A stretch of 64,000 nt of DNA from positions 3,348,001 to 3,412,000 of the forward strand of contig NC_135242.1 of NCBI RefSeq assembly GCF_947623445.1. Direction: 5' to 3'. Position numbers and translations under genes: made by a program. The notes under the pieces are model-generated. The model saw only the letters and a program-made list of their open reading frames with translations. It had not been told where the DNA came from and searched no databases. Positions 1 to 15,273 of the stretch are shown in pieces (the stretch's first letter is position 1; the number at the start of each line of letters is the position of its first letter). The DNA is from Clavelina lepadiformis (taxonomy: Eukaryota > Chordata > Ascidiacea > Aplousobranchia > Clavelinidae).

Positions 1-902
1 TGCTGTTTCCAAGCAGACTTTAACCTATGTAGCAACTTTGAAAACTTTTTGCCGTGTCTTAGTACCTAGTACACTTGATAAAGCAAGCTCACTTTTGCAA
101 AAGCTTGTGTAGAGAAATTAAAGACAAAAGTTAACCCTATGGAGTGCTATCAAATACTGTACTCTGATTTTTATTTTTTGGTTTACTGATTATAATCTTG
201 CCATAAAGTAATCACCAAAGGTCAGTTACTTATAATTTTACTACGTTTATTCCACATTTAAAACTTCACATGCTTTTTTAGTTGAACTGCATTGACCCAA
301 GAAAAAACCTCACAAATAGGCTACCTGGACTTTCCACTGCAATCGTTCTCAATGAGAATATGATTAACATTTATAACAAATGTTTTAGATCGGATGTTGG
401 AACTTTTTAGAAAGATATGTATTGATACATAGGCTACAAGTACAACTGATATCATTCATTCGTTTCAGTTTTCGCCTTAGGGGAGGAAATATTGTGCTGA
501 CGCAAGTGACATACTGCAGTTTCACAAAGTCTTTCAGGTTTGTTATCTAAGCTAAGGAAGGCATTTCATTGAAGTACAAACCTAGCAGTTTGATACAAAA
601 AAGGTCGAAACGCGTTATGCCTATACACTACTTTGTATATGTATAAACGGGGTTAGTGGAGAATAATAGATTTATATTTTGAGCTGTCTTCAGAACCGGA
701 AAAGGCCTACCGATGTAACACTGTGGCTTTTGTAGGGATAAAGATATTGTACTACAGTTATTGGCAACAGTAGGTCCATATAGCTCTTTGATTGCTATGA
801 CGATAACTCACTACTCCGCCTTGACGACTGCAATTTTCAGCAACGCATTTGCTGTGTAGTAGTGTGTAACAGTAATAAAATATCACTAATAAAAGCAAGT
901 CA
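1..902. other. non-coding, nothing recognised
   Basis: AT-rich sequence with no open frame showing recognisable coding content on either strand. It is the 3' flank of the small secreted-protein gene that ends at 990. Confidence 0.5.
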
Positions 903-908
903 TTTATT
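903..908 (-). other. candidate poly(A) signal of the small secreted-protein gene
   Basis: The plus strand reads TTTATT, which is AATAAA on the minus strand, about 82 bases beyond the stop codon of the gene ending at 990. This is a normal spacing, but the hexamer is common in AT-rich DNA. Confidence 0.4.
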
Positions 909-989
909 GCAAGTTAAATTATGAATTCAGTCGTAAGGGTAGAAACGGTCTGGTAACACATAGGCATCACACAAGATCCTGTGAAGAAT

Positions 990-1714
990 TTAGCCGGAAA
1001 AATCAGTTTCAGTGTCGAGTTGTCTGACCAAATCATCTAAAAGGCCATCCAATGACGCTGCAAATATGACATATCCTTTCGTCCCGGAAACCGCTTGATT
1101 TCCAACTTGACCAATTGTACCGTCGTCACTGGTCGCCATGGCTAAATCATCAGCATAACCCCTTCATATGAAACATAAAACTTGAAAATTAAGTTAATGT
1201 TAGCGGCAACGAAAGAGCTCGGGTTTCGGATAGCAGACATTATGAGAGAAATTACAATCCAATATAGCCTTGATCAAAGATCAAATTTTGAACTTGAAAA
1301 AAACTGAAAAGGACCTTTTTCCAACCATAAACCTCATGAGCCTGTTTACAGCATTGCGGTCCAAATATTTGGCTCGAGAATTGGTGTAATAGCCACTTGA
1401 ATAACGTTTGCTGGGCACTTTTTCCAACAGAGCACCGTCCCTCATTAGTTCTCTGTGAATTCATAATCAACACATTATTGTCATAAAATTACAAGACTGC
1501 TAGTAAATAATTTCATATCTTTCTGAGAGCTGAACATATTTGCCCGTGTAGTACTTTAATAATGTGACATCATGGCCTGGCATAGGTCTGCTTTTTCATA
1601 CCTGGAAAGAATGTCATTGTCGTCTTCACCTTGTGCCCGCACTGAGGCGCCTGACGCCGCGGAAAACGCCACGGCGAGGGTAACCATAATTGCGATCAGT
1701 TTATAAACAGACAT
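990..1714 (-). CDS. small secreted protein, 94 aa, two exons, function unknown
   Basis: I do not recognise this protein. Exon 1 (1602-1714) starts MSVYKLIAIM and encodes a clear signal peptide: Lys near the start, a hydrophobic core over residues 6-17, and small residues (SAASGA) for cleavage around residues 18-23. It ends at an AG/GTATGA donor. Exon 2 (990-1161) follows an AAG acceptor in matching phase, restoring an Arg codon, and runs to a TAA. The mature chain would be about 70 residues, acidic (GEDDNDIL, YADDLA, LDGLLDDLV), with no cysteine, so it is not a disulfide-rich peptide. The two exons join in frame to exactly 285 bases. A poly(A)-like hexamer lies downstream. The model rests on the signal peptide and splice-site agreement; there is no homology support. 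Confidence 0.55.
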
Positions 1715-3535
1715 CTTATGAAATAATCTTATTCACGAATATTAAATCTTTTATAAAGGCAACGATCTGTTTTTGAACTCTAAAAAAGAGAAAAATCTTG
1801 TTTTCAGGTCACTTTTCACTGGTTAAAGTGGTTAAGAAAACAGTAGAAACGATGTGTGATGCTTGTAGGCCACATTCTATTATGCAGATAGAAAAGATGA
1901 GCGTAATGCCTCGCTGCATTTCGTCTTACTTTAACATAACGTCATATCTAAACTGAAATCTTTTACAAGTATGAAGAATAATATAATAGGAAAGATTTAG
2001 CGAAATAAGCGGTTTTAGGCTTTGACATTTCATGCAAGTGCCGATAATGCATTGCTCCACTGTCCCTACTACAAATACTCGCATTGTCCACACTGCCAAG
2101 CAAGATCTCAGAATATTTTCCTCAACGCAAAGCGATTTCAAACGGAAAATTTCCATTTGTAATGGTCACTCGAGATTCCCCAATGTTTTATACTTTAACC
2201 CTGCTTACGATTGACGTAATGCTTACGTAAAACCCTTACCAAAATTGGACGGAAAATGTTCAAAATCAAGATGAATCTTTAAATGATTGACTTGCATATG
2301 TTACAAGCAACGGAAACGGAATATTTATTGCTCCAATAAAAAGCATTGTCCTTTTATATTATCTTGTTTGGTTATTTTGACCATATGGTGATCTATTGTC
2401 CTTCAGCATTAAAAGGCACCATTGTAAACCTGTACTCAAATTTACAGTAGGCCTATACTTGTCAACTGTGACGCACGAACCGTTTAGGCAATTATGAGTA
2501 GTCAAAAAACGTGAAATACGAGTGATTAAAAGCCTAACCTATCCAGAAAGATGTATTGTAAATAACGTTTGCTATTGATTTACGAAAATTTTATGTGATC
2601 CGAAATAATTTATGTGATGTAACATGTGTCGCAGAGTCTAATTTTTACCCAAATTTATCTAAAGATTGGAAATGATCCGTTGACGTTTGTAGGGTTAATC
2701 CCAAAATAATAGCGTTTAGACAAAAGTATGTTTATAACCATATGGAAAAGATACTGATACGCAAAACAACGTGTGACGTTTTCAAATTGCAAGGTGTTGT
2801 CAAAAATGCTTCTTCGTTGTTTGTCAGCATCCTGGCGGTACACTTGGCTTATAATAGCCGCTTTACTATTAACGAATAAACGTTATCTTCCTACAGGTTA
2901 AACAATGCTGACAGGTAGCTACCCAAATACCGTAAACGGCCACAATGCCAACATTCTACTCAAAACAACAAGTAATAATCAATTGACTATAAACTATCCA
3001 GTTGTCATAAATCTTTCGCTCCCATATGGACAAGCAGCCCGTTGTTTCATAGGCAAGGCTATAGATAGATTTAGACTTTTAGAAGAATAAATTTTTTTGT
3101 TTTTTTTAATCCTATACACCTATAGTTTATAGCTAACACGATAAAGCAATAGATTTTTGTGGAAAAATATAAACACTTGAAACCGTCATTTTCAACTAAA
3201 AACACACGTTGTTGAAAGTCAAAGAACGACGTCTTGAACTGATGAGCACGTTACGACTGCTTCTCAAACCAAGATCGCAAGCAAAGAATCACAAACAGCA
3301 GCTGCTTTCAGTCTTACTGTAGCTTTTATTCAGCAAATGCGAGTTGAACAGTAGCGAGTACTCTTGATAAATATCACTAAATATGAGTAAGGTACAAGTA
3401 ATGGTAAGTGCAATACTTGAAAGGTACCTGGATATGGCAGAAGAAAAAGCGCATGTCTTTAACGTTCTCCTTGGGATTCGTTTCTGGTATAAAAACAAGC
3501 ACCAATGGACCACTACCTTAATTGTTATATGGGTT
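1715..3535. other. intergenic, nothing recognised
   Basis: Gene-free stretch between the small secreted-protein gene and BPNT2, AT-rich. A 61-codon open frame at 2905-3090 has no domain, signal peptide or splice context and looks fortuitous. Confidence 0.45.
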
Positions 3536-3988
3536 CAGAGGTGGGCAGTCGGTACTTGGCAAAAATGTACCGAACGGTTCAGGTATTTGATATTATTTTT
3601 AAAAAGTAGTTCGGTATTTTTTGTCTAAAAGATTCTGCTGCAAATGCAATGTTTGCCTCTATTATGCCCTCGGTAAAGGTTACTCCAGGTCAAAACATAT
3701 GTGACGTTACTCGCTTGCAATTTTACTTGACATTTCTAGATTTAAAAAGATCAACAGATGCTAGAATTAGTAAAAAGGATTAATTAGCATGTATTTTTGA
3801 AAACATACCTATTAAAATTACGAAATAATCACGTAAAAAATACCGAGCAACAGGACCGACAGAAATTTCTTGAAAAAAGTAATTCGGTTCTTTTTTTCAT
3901 AAGTACCGACGGTACCGGTACTGAAAATGTACTGCGGTAATTTACAGTAATCTGGTACTATATAGTACCGCGGTGCTGCCCACCTATG
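3536..3988. mobile_element. degraded non-autonomous hAT-like element (MITE), 453 bp
   Basis: The ends are inverted copies: the left begins CAGAGGTGGGCAG and the right, read inward, begins CATAGGTGGGCAG (12 of 13 match), with further GGTAC-rich similarity inside. The flanks are a candidate 8-bp target duplication, TATGGGTT at 3528-3535 and CATGCGTT at 3989-3996 (6 of 8 match). A CAG...GGGCA end with an 8-bp duplication fits the hAT superfamily. There is no transposase frame. The diverged duplication and ends suggest an old insertion. Confidence 0.6.
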
Positions 3989-4378
3989 CATGCGTTTATG
4001 CTTGGAGCGGCGAGAGCAAGGAATGAAAATGACTATCTCAAAAATTGTAATATCACTTAAAATGTATCATTAATAATCTTGATAAAGAGAGCATTTTACA
4101 CGTCCTTAGACTGGCTACAACAGCAAATGATATACAGTGTAAGAACAAACCACTATAGGGCTCCCAGAGCTATACGAAAGTGCTTCATGTGATGATGAAA
4201 ACAAATGGACGGGGTCATCAAGCTTCCCTCCCAGTTCATTTTCGAATGCTCCCGTGAGCACAAAATACACGACGTTTATGTTTTAGTACAAAGCGATGAT
4301 AAATAGCTGAGTGCATATAAAAAAGTAAGTCACTGGATTTAATATAATAGATTTGGAGTTGTTCTGTAGTTGGAAGCT
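3989..4378. other. 3' flank of BPNT2, nothing recognised
   Basis: Non-coding sequence directly downstream of the BPNT2 stop codon; it probably includes the BPNT2 3' UTR. No further feature was seen. Confidence 0.4.
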
Positions 4379-6896
4379 CTAACGTAAAATCTTTCCAAGC
4401 TTTTCAAGATAGACATCATGATTGTGTATTGCGGCGACCAAACCGTCGTTATTAACTGGACTTCCGCTCGCGGAATAATCGATCTCCTCACCGTGCAACG
4501 TTGTCATGCGACCTTGAGCATGCCGCAAGATGGCGTTGCCGGCGCAGATGTCCCACTTTTTGATCTGGGTTGTATGGACATAAACAGAAGCTGTCCCTTC
4601 GAACAGAGCCAAACTCTTGTACCCTGAAGAAATATTTGCAGGGTATTGGAAATCATATCGTATTGATTTGTTGCAAAACGATCGAAGGTCAAGCAAACTT
4701 ATTTTGCAAACGTTAAAATATAAAGATGACGAATAATCTGTGACAGTTGCATTGACTTACCAGCGCCACCTGCTGGAATCACAGAAGCATCATCTCCGAA
4801 GGCGTCGTGAGCAATACTTTCCACCTCGCCTTGGTGTGATCGGGAAACGATGATAGATTTCGAATCGCTTTGAGAATTGTCATCAATATTTGAGCCATGA
4901 CCAACCCAAGACCAATCTAGCAGTTGATGTTATAATTTAGTGATCAGAAAGTAACTCCGCATAAATAGATGCATTAGTAAAAACGTAACATTGGGAACAG
5001 CAGTGGTGGGATTTAGTCAGTTTAAAAAAATCCCGTTATTAAAATTTAGGTCAAACTGGAATGTCTATTGTTTGGTAGCGGTTACTGTTAATAAAAAGGC
5101 TTTACAAAACTGGCTGCTAAAATTTTGAAACCTGCCACTCATGCCACTGTGCACATCAGCAATGTTGTGTCCGATTTGGCATCTTGCGTAACATGTAAGT
5201 TGGGAAACTTACTGTTCCATGAATACTTAAGTAGCGAGCTTACATGTTTTCTTTTCGAATGGTTTGTGTACAATTCCGATGGTAGGTTTGCCTTTAACCG
5301 CCACGCATACCATAGTGGTCACATACTGTAGAAGGCTCTCTGCACAAATAACAGGACTTACATGAGCAATCACAAAATTACAGACAAGTTTTTATGGTCA
5401 TTCTATAATGGACAATCATTTTCCACTAACTTTGAAGTGTCCGAACCAAACTGTCGCACCTGTGTACTCTTGGGTGGCATCTAATGGATCAATCCAGATT
5501 GTGATGTCATCGACTGGGACTTCAACAAGTGGATCGGTAACCAATTTATGAACCTCAGCATTAAACTCTGGAGCAGGAGCAACGTCTTCTACTAAGTTGA
5601 CTGCTTCCTTTTCTTCAGACACAACCTGGCGAAAATACAAGTTGTAACTTGTAAGTAAGGGATTTTTAAGCTGTTGAATATGTTTTTGTCACAACATACT
5701 ATTATATAAATTATTATCAACCAAATTTTACACATGCTTTAAACACAGAATAACTAACACAATGACGCAAAGAGCAAAATATATGCTGGCACTATAGGGT
5801 TAGCTTTTATTTTCTCAACACAAGTTTTGGCAAACACCAGCTTGCCTCATCAGATAATGAAGAATAAGATATAAGAGTTTTATGTCTGGATGAAAACTTC
5901 ATGTTGATTAAGTCTATTTTTCCATAATTTATATGGCCTTAGAATCATTGTAAAAATGGTAACAAAGTCTGAATGAACATGGTATGAACAGGTAAGAATA
6001 TTACTTTGACATTGGGAAAAGACTTTCTAAATGATTGCATCATTGCTTGATTTGAGAAAAGGTCACCATCTGTTAGTGGAACATTGGCACCCTCTAAGGT
6101 TTCACCTTTACTTTTCTCATCAAGCTTTCCCTGGTCGTGTACATATTTCACCTGCAAGTTTTATTACAAGGGTTTAATAAGGATCCTTAGATTGCAAGGT
6201 TAAATTTCATTCATGTATGAAATATTATAAATGTCAAAAAGACATTAAATGAAATGTCAAAAACACTGCATACACTAGGTTCACTGATGCTTGGTAAAGA
6301 TGATATATTTACATATATGTTTGTGCAGATATGCTAAGCGATATAAAACATACTTTGATATGATATATCGCTCATCACATATTATATTGTTCTATAAATA
6401 ACAATTGTATGAACAATGCACGTGTATGCTGTGACACAGTATATATAACACTTCCAGCCAGTTTTTGTGCAATGCAATGAATGGTGCAATTATCCTACTT
6501 GGCAGTACCAGGAAACCATTCAAAAAGTAACAATACATTTTTTACCATTCCAGTTTAAAACAGTGAGAATTTGCGTACATACTTTGTGAAATGATCCATA
6601 CAAACGCTATTAAATTTCAACCTCAGTAAATTACAATCCACATTCTAGCTAAAAAAAACTCAGTCACACATATTTTTAACCTTCATTGTGAGAACACTTC
6701 GCATGTGGTACGAGAATTTATAATTTACCTTTACACCTCCTCTCTCTGCAAAGTCGATTCCTGCTACAAGTAGTGCCTGCATACTCACCACCTCCCTGGC
6801 ATAATACATGGAGCCGAAATAAAAGACAAAGCTTAAGGATAATATAAAAATGAGACTGACACCAACGGGCGAGAGACGAACACCTTTAATTGACAA
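4379..6896 (-). CDS. BPNT2: Golgi-resident PAP phosphatase (BPNT2/IMPAD1), 6 exons, 325 aa
   Basis: Member of the lithium-sensitive, Mg-dependent inositol-monophosphatase fold. The family enzyme removes the 3' phosphate from PAP left by Golgi sulfotransferases. Exons: 6729-6896, 6005-6151, 5460-5625, 5244-5339, 4761-4916, 4379-4623; they join to 978 bases in frame. Residues about 9-29 form one hydrophobic segment after a short N-terminus, fitting a type II Golgi membrane protein. Diagnostic motifs are visible: [24 protein letters not shown] (metal and substrate site), [30 protein letters not shown] and [12 protein letters not shown]. Length is close to the vertebrate protein (about 359 aa). 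It is transcribed away from RRP7A; the two start codons are 2.3 kb apart. No damage is seen. Confidence 0.93.
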
Positions 6897-8210
6897 AAAA
6901 GATTTTTCAGATTGGTATAATACATTTCAGTTCGTTCTTTAAGTTTGCCGGCTTATGCAAAACATATTCCTAGCATTTTTATTTGAAAACGTTTTCAAAT
7001 ATATATGTAAAATTATGTCAAACTGAACAATTTCCATCAAAAATTAGAAGACATATACTCATAAAAAAAGCCGATACAGAAATTAAATTATGATAATTCG
7101 GCATAAAAAAGTGAACAGTTTACATTTCAATTCAGATCAAGTGACTAACAAGTCCAAATAGTCCTGATAAGTACAGAAGATAAAATCATTTCTTTGTTTT
7201 TGTATTCTTACCTGAGGGTGACATGATTATAAAATCTTGTTGAGTCTTGGTACTGTAGTTCCCCAATATCGAACTACAAGTTGGTGCAGTCGTATATTAT
7301 CCACACCAAAAAATGCTTATAAAAATGTCAGAATGTAGGTATGATGTGCAGTAGACTAAAGTTAGTATATCACACTTATATGCTGTGTATATATTTACAT
7401 AATATATTTAATATGACACATAAATGGTACTCTATGTAATAACACGAAAATCACGTTGCATTGCAAACTTATCTACAATTTTACAACTGTCACACTGAGA
7501 AGAGAGTAGAAATTTATTATTAACTAGGAAATATATGGTTGACTAATCAAAGCAAAAAAATGCAATTTAAAAAAAATAAACCCATGTAAAATTGGCCCAG
7601 AAAAATAAGTGTTGAAGGCATGCGTGCACTTGCATGACTATCATCAATGTGCACTAATGAACTTCTCACCTACATACTTACACCAATTTATAATCAATAA
7701 AAAAGACAAATTTAGTTAGTTTTAACATCAGTTCATAATACGGCAAATAAAGGATCCATTTTAGGGTCGGTGCATGCCATTGCTTCAAAATTTAGCGTCT
7801 AGCGCAGAAGTGCACAATCATATGCTTCATGCATATGTTTTTGGCTCTTAGCAAGTGCTGTCTGAACCAATCATCACGACATACTCTACCTCAACTAAGC
7901 AACGTTCAGTCCACGTTAATTGGGTTGCACGCAGTCAGATGTTAAAGTTGCTGAACAAGTTTGTCTGCCACATACGCTACGCTGTACCTGTGCATGCTTC
8001 CATGTGAATTATTCAAAGTGTGATACAAAATTCGCTTGTCTTTACGTCTGACTTTGCATTATTTACAAAATAAAAAATACTTAAAATTTCAAGAAACATT
8101 AACTTCAAAAAATTAAAATCGACATTTTTCCAAGCTAATTTTTTATTAAAATTTTCTCATTCAGAAATTGCACTTAGGCGACCATTAGTGGCAAGTTTAT
8201 TTCACACTGC
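6897..8210. other. spacer between divergent BPNT2 and RRP7A genes
   Basis: AT-rich, non-coding. It should hold the BPNT2 promoter. Only short, unconvincing frames are present, and I recognise no specific motif. Confidence 0.4.
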
Positions 8211-8218
8211 CATTTGTC

Positions 8219-8937
8219 CATAGATATCTTATATATAATAACTAGATATCCAACTACCTTGCGCTTGCGCTTTAAGAAGTGAAGCCAGTATGGGTCCGCC
8301 ATTTTGTCAACATATGCGACCAGAAATGCTCTGGCGCATATGTGTTGAATGCAACATATGAAAAGATTATGTGACATTGGAAAATAGTTATGAAATGGAA
8401 AGACGTTTTTTGATGCAGACGATGCTAAGCAATATTTCTAAAGCTCAATTGTATAGTTAAAGGGTGTTTGGCGTTTAAATATGGGCCCAGATACTGGAAC
8501 GGCCCGTACCGTACCGGTATCATTAGCGAGCAGTTTGTGCGAATGGTAGGATATTTCTGGCAATAAATTGTTGAAAGAAATTATTTATGTATCAATTATT
8601 TGCTTTGGATCATGTAACTCTTACTCAAATGAAGGGCAACCACATTGCCTTATGCTAGGCCTATACGGTACCGGTAGGCAATTAGCCTAGGCAAGCTTAC
8701 TCATTGATACAGCTAAAATACAAATATTTACAAAAACAATCGGTGATAGCGCAGTGCAAACAGCTCGGCTTTTCGAAAAACTCCAATAGAATTAGGCCTA
8801 TACAGAACGAATTTACAATCGGCTTTTAGCCTTTCTCTCACTCTCTCCCAACGCTTTTGGGCGCATGTGTCATCGCAGGCTTGCTTCACTTTTCAGCGAG
8901 AGTTGGATATCTAGTTATTATATATAAGATATCTATG
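8219..8937. mobile_element. 719-bp non-autonomous DNA transposon with perfect 37-bp inverted ends
   Basis: Bases 8219-8255 and 8901-8937 are exact inverted complements, 37 of 37, beginning CATAGATATCTTATATATAA. Directly outside lie identical 8-bp copies, CATTTGTC at 8211-8218 and 8938-8945, the expected target-site duplication. Eight-base duplications point to hAT (or P-like) transposases; the family is inference. The interior has no long frame, so it must have moved in trans. Just inside the ends the sequences are also loosely similar in inverted orientation (AAGTGAAGC near both ends). Identical ends and an exact duplication suggest a recent insertion. The right end is 239 bases before the RRP7A start codon. 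Confidence 0.85.
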
Positions 8938-9175
8938 CATTTGTCACGTTGTGTTTGTTTTGGTTGATTTATTTGATGCCTGAATGCTCGTGCCGGTGTG
9001 CTGGAGTAACTTTCCGACTTTACAGCTGACAGGTTTTGCAGGATAAAAAACAAGCTATGGGTTGGCACTCTGAAGGTTAACTTTATTTTTGATTCGTCTA
9101 CACAGGTTGAGCAGGTACGTCGCTTGTTCGCAGGTCTATGTTTGTGGTTATGCTTGGCTGGAAACAATAGAGAAT

Positions 9176-9979
9176 ATGCCTGAAAACGATAAAGACGAAA
9201 CATCCATCAGAACTTGTTTGGTTAAGCTTGGTGACGTCAATCATACCTTGTTCTTAAAACGTTACAAATTCTCAAACGAAGATAATGAAGTACTCCAACA
9301 GAACCCAACACTGATGGTGCTCAATGTTCCTTCTTATTGTGAAAAGAAACATGTTCGGCAATGGTTTGAAGATTGTGGAAAAATTCTAAGTATCCATGCA
9401 CAGAATAAACCTGGAAATATTGTGAAACCTAAACACACAAGCACGTATTTTCCGTCTACTTCCAATCATGGATTCCAAGTGTTTTACGTGACGTTCCAAT
9501 CACATGAAGCATTAAGTGACGCTCTGCATAAAGAATCAGTGGAAATAATGGAGTGCGACCACAGTAATGAAATCTTTCATACTGGCATAACAAAGTGGTG
9601 TTACGACTATGTGCAAAGTTTTCCTGATAGAGAAAAGCTGCAGGCTGAAATTGATCGCTTTATGAATGCCTACGATGCTAAGACCGTGAAAGAGGAAGAA
9701 GATGAGCGCGAAAACGATGGCATTCCGGATGAGGAGGGCTGGATAAAAGTAACAAGGCGTGGAAATAACCCTGGATTAAGCCGGACTGAATTGAATGATT
9801 TTAAGTTGAAACAAAAAATAAAGAAACGTAAAAAAGATCAGGTAACATTACACAGTTACTCGTACCAAATTCGTGAATCAAAAAGGGCAAAAATTGTTGA
9901 ACTTCGAAACAAATTTGAAGAAGATAAAGTCAAAATTAAAGCAATGAAGAATGCAAGAAAATTTAAACCGTTTGGTTGA
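9176..9979 (+). CDS. RRP7A: ribosomal RNA-processing protein 7 homologue (RRP7A), 267 aa
   Basis: RRP7 is a nucleolar component of the small-subunit processome needed for pre-18S rRNA maturation. The start chosen is the Met at 9176 (MPENDKDETS). A longer open frame begins at 9089, but its extra residues resemble nothing in the family. The product shows an RRM-like N-terminal domain (LMVLNVPSYCEKKHVRQWFE, then GFQVFYVTFQSHEAL), then a Glu-rich linker. The hallmark C-terminus follows: GIPDEEGWIKVTRRG, a Lys/Arg-rich helix, and ELRNKFEEDKVKIKAMK to KFKPFG at the end. Length matches the human protein (280 aa). The coding region has no intron, unlike all other multi-domain genes here. A recent transposon ends 239 bases upstream of the start. 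Confidence 0.93.
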   Translation: MPENDKDETSIRTCLVKLGDVNHTLFLKRYKFSNEDNEVLQQNPTLMVLNVPSYCEKKHVRQWFEDCGKILSIHAQNKPGNIVKPKHTSTYFPSTSNHGFQVFYVTFQSHEALSDALHKESVEIMECDHSNEIFHTGITKWCYDYVQSFPDREKLQAEIDRFMNAYDAKTVKEEEDERENDGIPDEEGWIKVTRRGNNPGLSRTELNDFKLKQKIKKRKKDQVTLHSYSYQIRESKRAKIVELRNKFEEDKVKIKAMKNARKFKPFG

Positions 9980-11644
9980 TGACTTTCCCTGTAAAACTTT
10001 GGATGTCAGTTGTACCGCTATAAAGAGCTCACGGGTTCACAAAGTATTTTTTGTTCTTTTATATATTGATGATTTTCTACAATTTTTACTTCCATGCTAA
10101 AATGGTCTATCATCATATCTTGCTGTAATACACCCGTTTTCAGTTCCACAAACTTATCTGATAAAAGCAGAAAACTTTACTTAACAAAAGATGGACTTCT
10201 AGTTGACCAGTGGTATATCATGAGTGAAATTAGTGGTTGTGCTCTTTTGCGAGTTGTCACCTTGCGCATAATAAATTATGTGAACGCATTTCCCTTCGAG
10301 TTATTTCCATTTCGATACTTTTGAAGCCAAAATCAAAAATCAGTTTTTGTCCTGCTGAGAAACATTTCACAATGCAGTATTCACTAAGTCTAAAAGGAAA
10401 GATGTTCACTGTTAAACAGAACCTTAATGCATCCTAGCAAACTTGAATTGGGGAATTCAGCGTACTTTTTAAACTTTTTTCGGTGCTTTTATTTTGTTTG
10501 TTCATTTCCTTAAAGCATTTTACGGAAACTGACATGACTGCACAAGAGACAAATGATGATGTCAACTGGATGATTCTTGCACCTTTGAGTTTTCAGAAGT
10601 ATTAAGAAATTTTAGTACAATTAATGATAAATGTTAGGATAATTTTCAACCCCAAAGCACATAACATTCTGATTTATGGCATTAATGTCTATAAGAACTA
10701 GACCAGCCATGTGCGAAACACACATCACCTTCTGTGGCAATACGTGTGTGTACGAGCAGCCACCAGTAAAGATGGGTTAAAACTAGGGATGGGCTGATAC
10801 GAACCCAAACCCGAATAGATTCGCCGAATATCGTCTTTGTGGAAGACTCGGGCGAACCCGAATACAATATTTCTTATAAATTTACTGACTTTGGTAAAAA
10901 TGGTGATCTAGTTTCCCAACGATGCTAAAATTGAGTTAGCAGTACAGTACTTACAATAAAGGTCATTTTCCTAGCGATTATGCTTTTTTAATCGTTTTTA
11001 AACACTATTTTTTGAAAGAAAGCAATTTGTTTATCGATTACGTCATGTTATAAGAAAAACTTGACAACTTTTGGATGAAATTTTGTTGTTTGGTTCTAAT
11101 ACGAATAGATGCATGATTCATTCGTGTCGACCTTCATGATATTCGGGTTCGCACGAACCCGAATAATCTTCCTCGAGGCACATTACAAGTTAAAACTACG
11201 AAAAATCGTCCACATTGTAGCGGCCCAGGCCTGACCTGAAAATCTGTGGAATATATTTTACCAGCTCTTAAGTATTTGTCATGATCCATAAGACAATACC
11301 AGTTTTCATTGCTCCTGTTTGCATGTATCATGTTTTGAATAGAAAAGGGCAAGTGAGTATAGACCTTTTGTAATATTTGAAAACTAAACTAAGTTACAAA
11401 AAAGGTTAAGGAATTTACATTACGCTGCCCTCCCTGTCTCGGTATTCAACTAAACCTTTTGGTAAGGTGTTACTTTTACTGTGAAACACTTGGCGGTGGG
11501 TAAGTACGGTTGACATGCAAGTACTTTAAAATAATTGAAACAGTACTAACAAAACTATGCAATAATCACAGACACAAAAAACAAGAAAGTTGTTTACACG
11601 AAACATTTTGAAGTAAAAGTGATTGAAGCTGTTGGCAAAATCTC
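9980..11644. other. convergent intergenic region between RRP7A and kinase A
   Basis: Contains the 3' flanks of RRP7A (+) and kinase A (-). An AATAAA hexamer at 10270-10275 (+) could serve RRP7A. A repeat-like patch lies at 10784-11165 and is listed separately. No gene was recognised. Confidence 0.45.
10784..11165. repeat. repeat-like patch with inverted GAACCCGAAT motifs, possible hAT remnant
   Basis: The left edge reads TAGGGATGGGCTGATACGAA, resembling ends of some hAT elements. The motif GAACCCGAATA near 10854 recurs inverted as TATTCGGGTTC near 11140, and once more in direct orientation near 11155. No matching right terminus or target duplication was found, so this is either a truncated element or a chance arrangement. 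Confidence 0.3.

Positions 11645-15273
<3,629 letters not shown>

Noticed and set aside
9089-9175. 29-residue N-terminal extension of RRP7A
   Set aside because: The extra residues do not resemble the family, and the Met at 9176 gives the expected length; the upstream stretch is probably 5' UTR.
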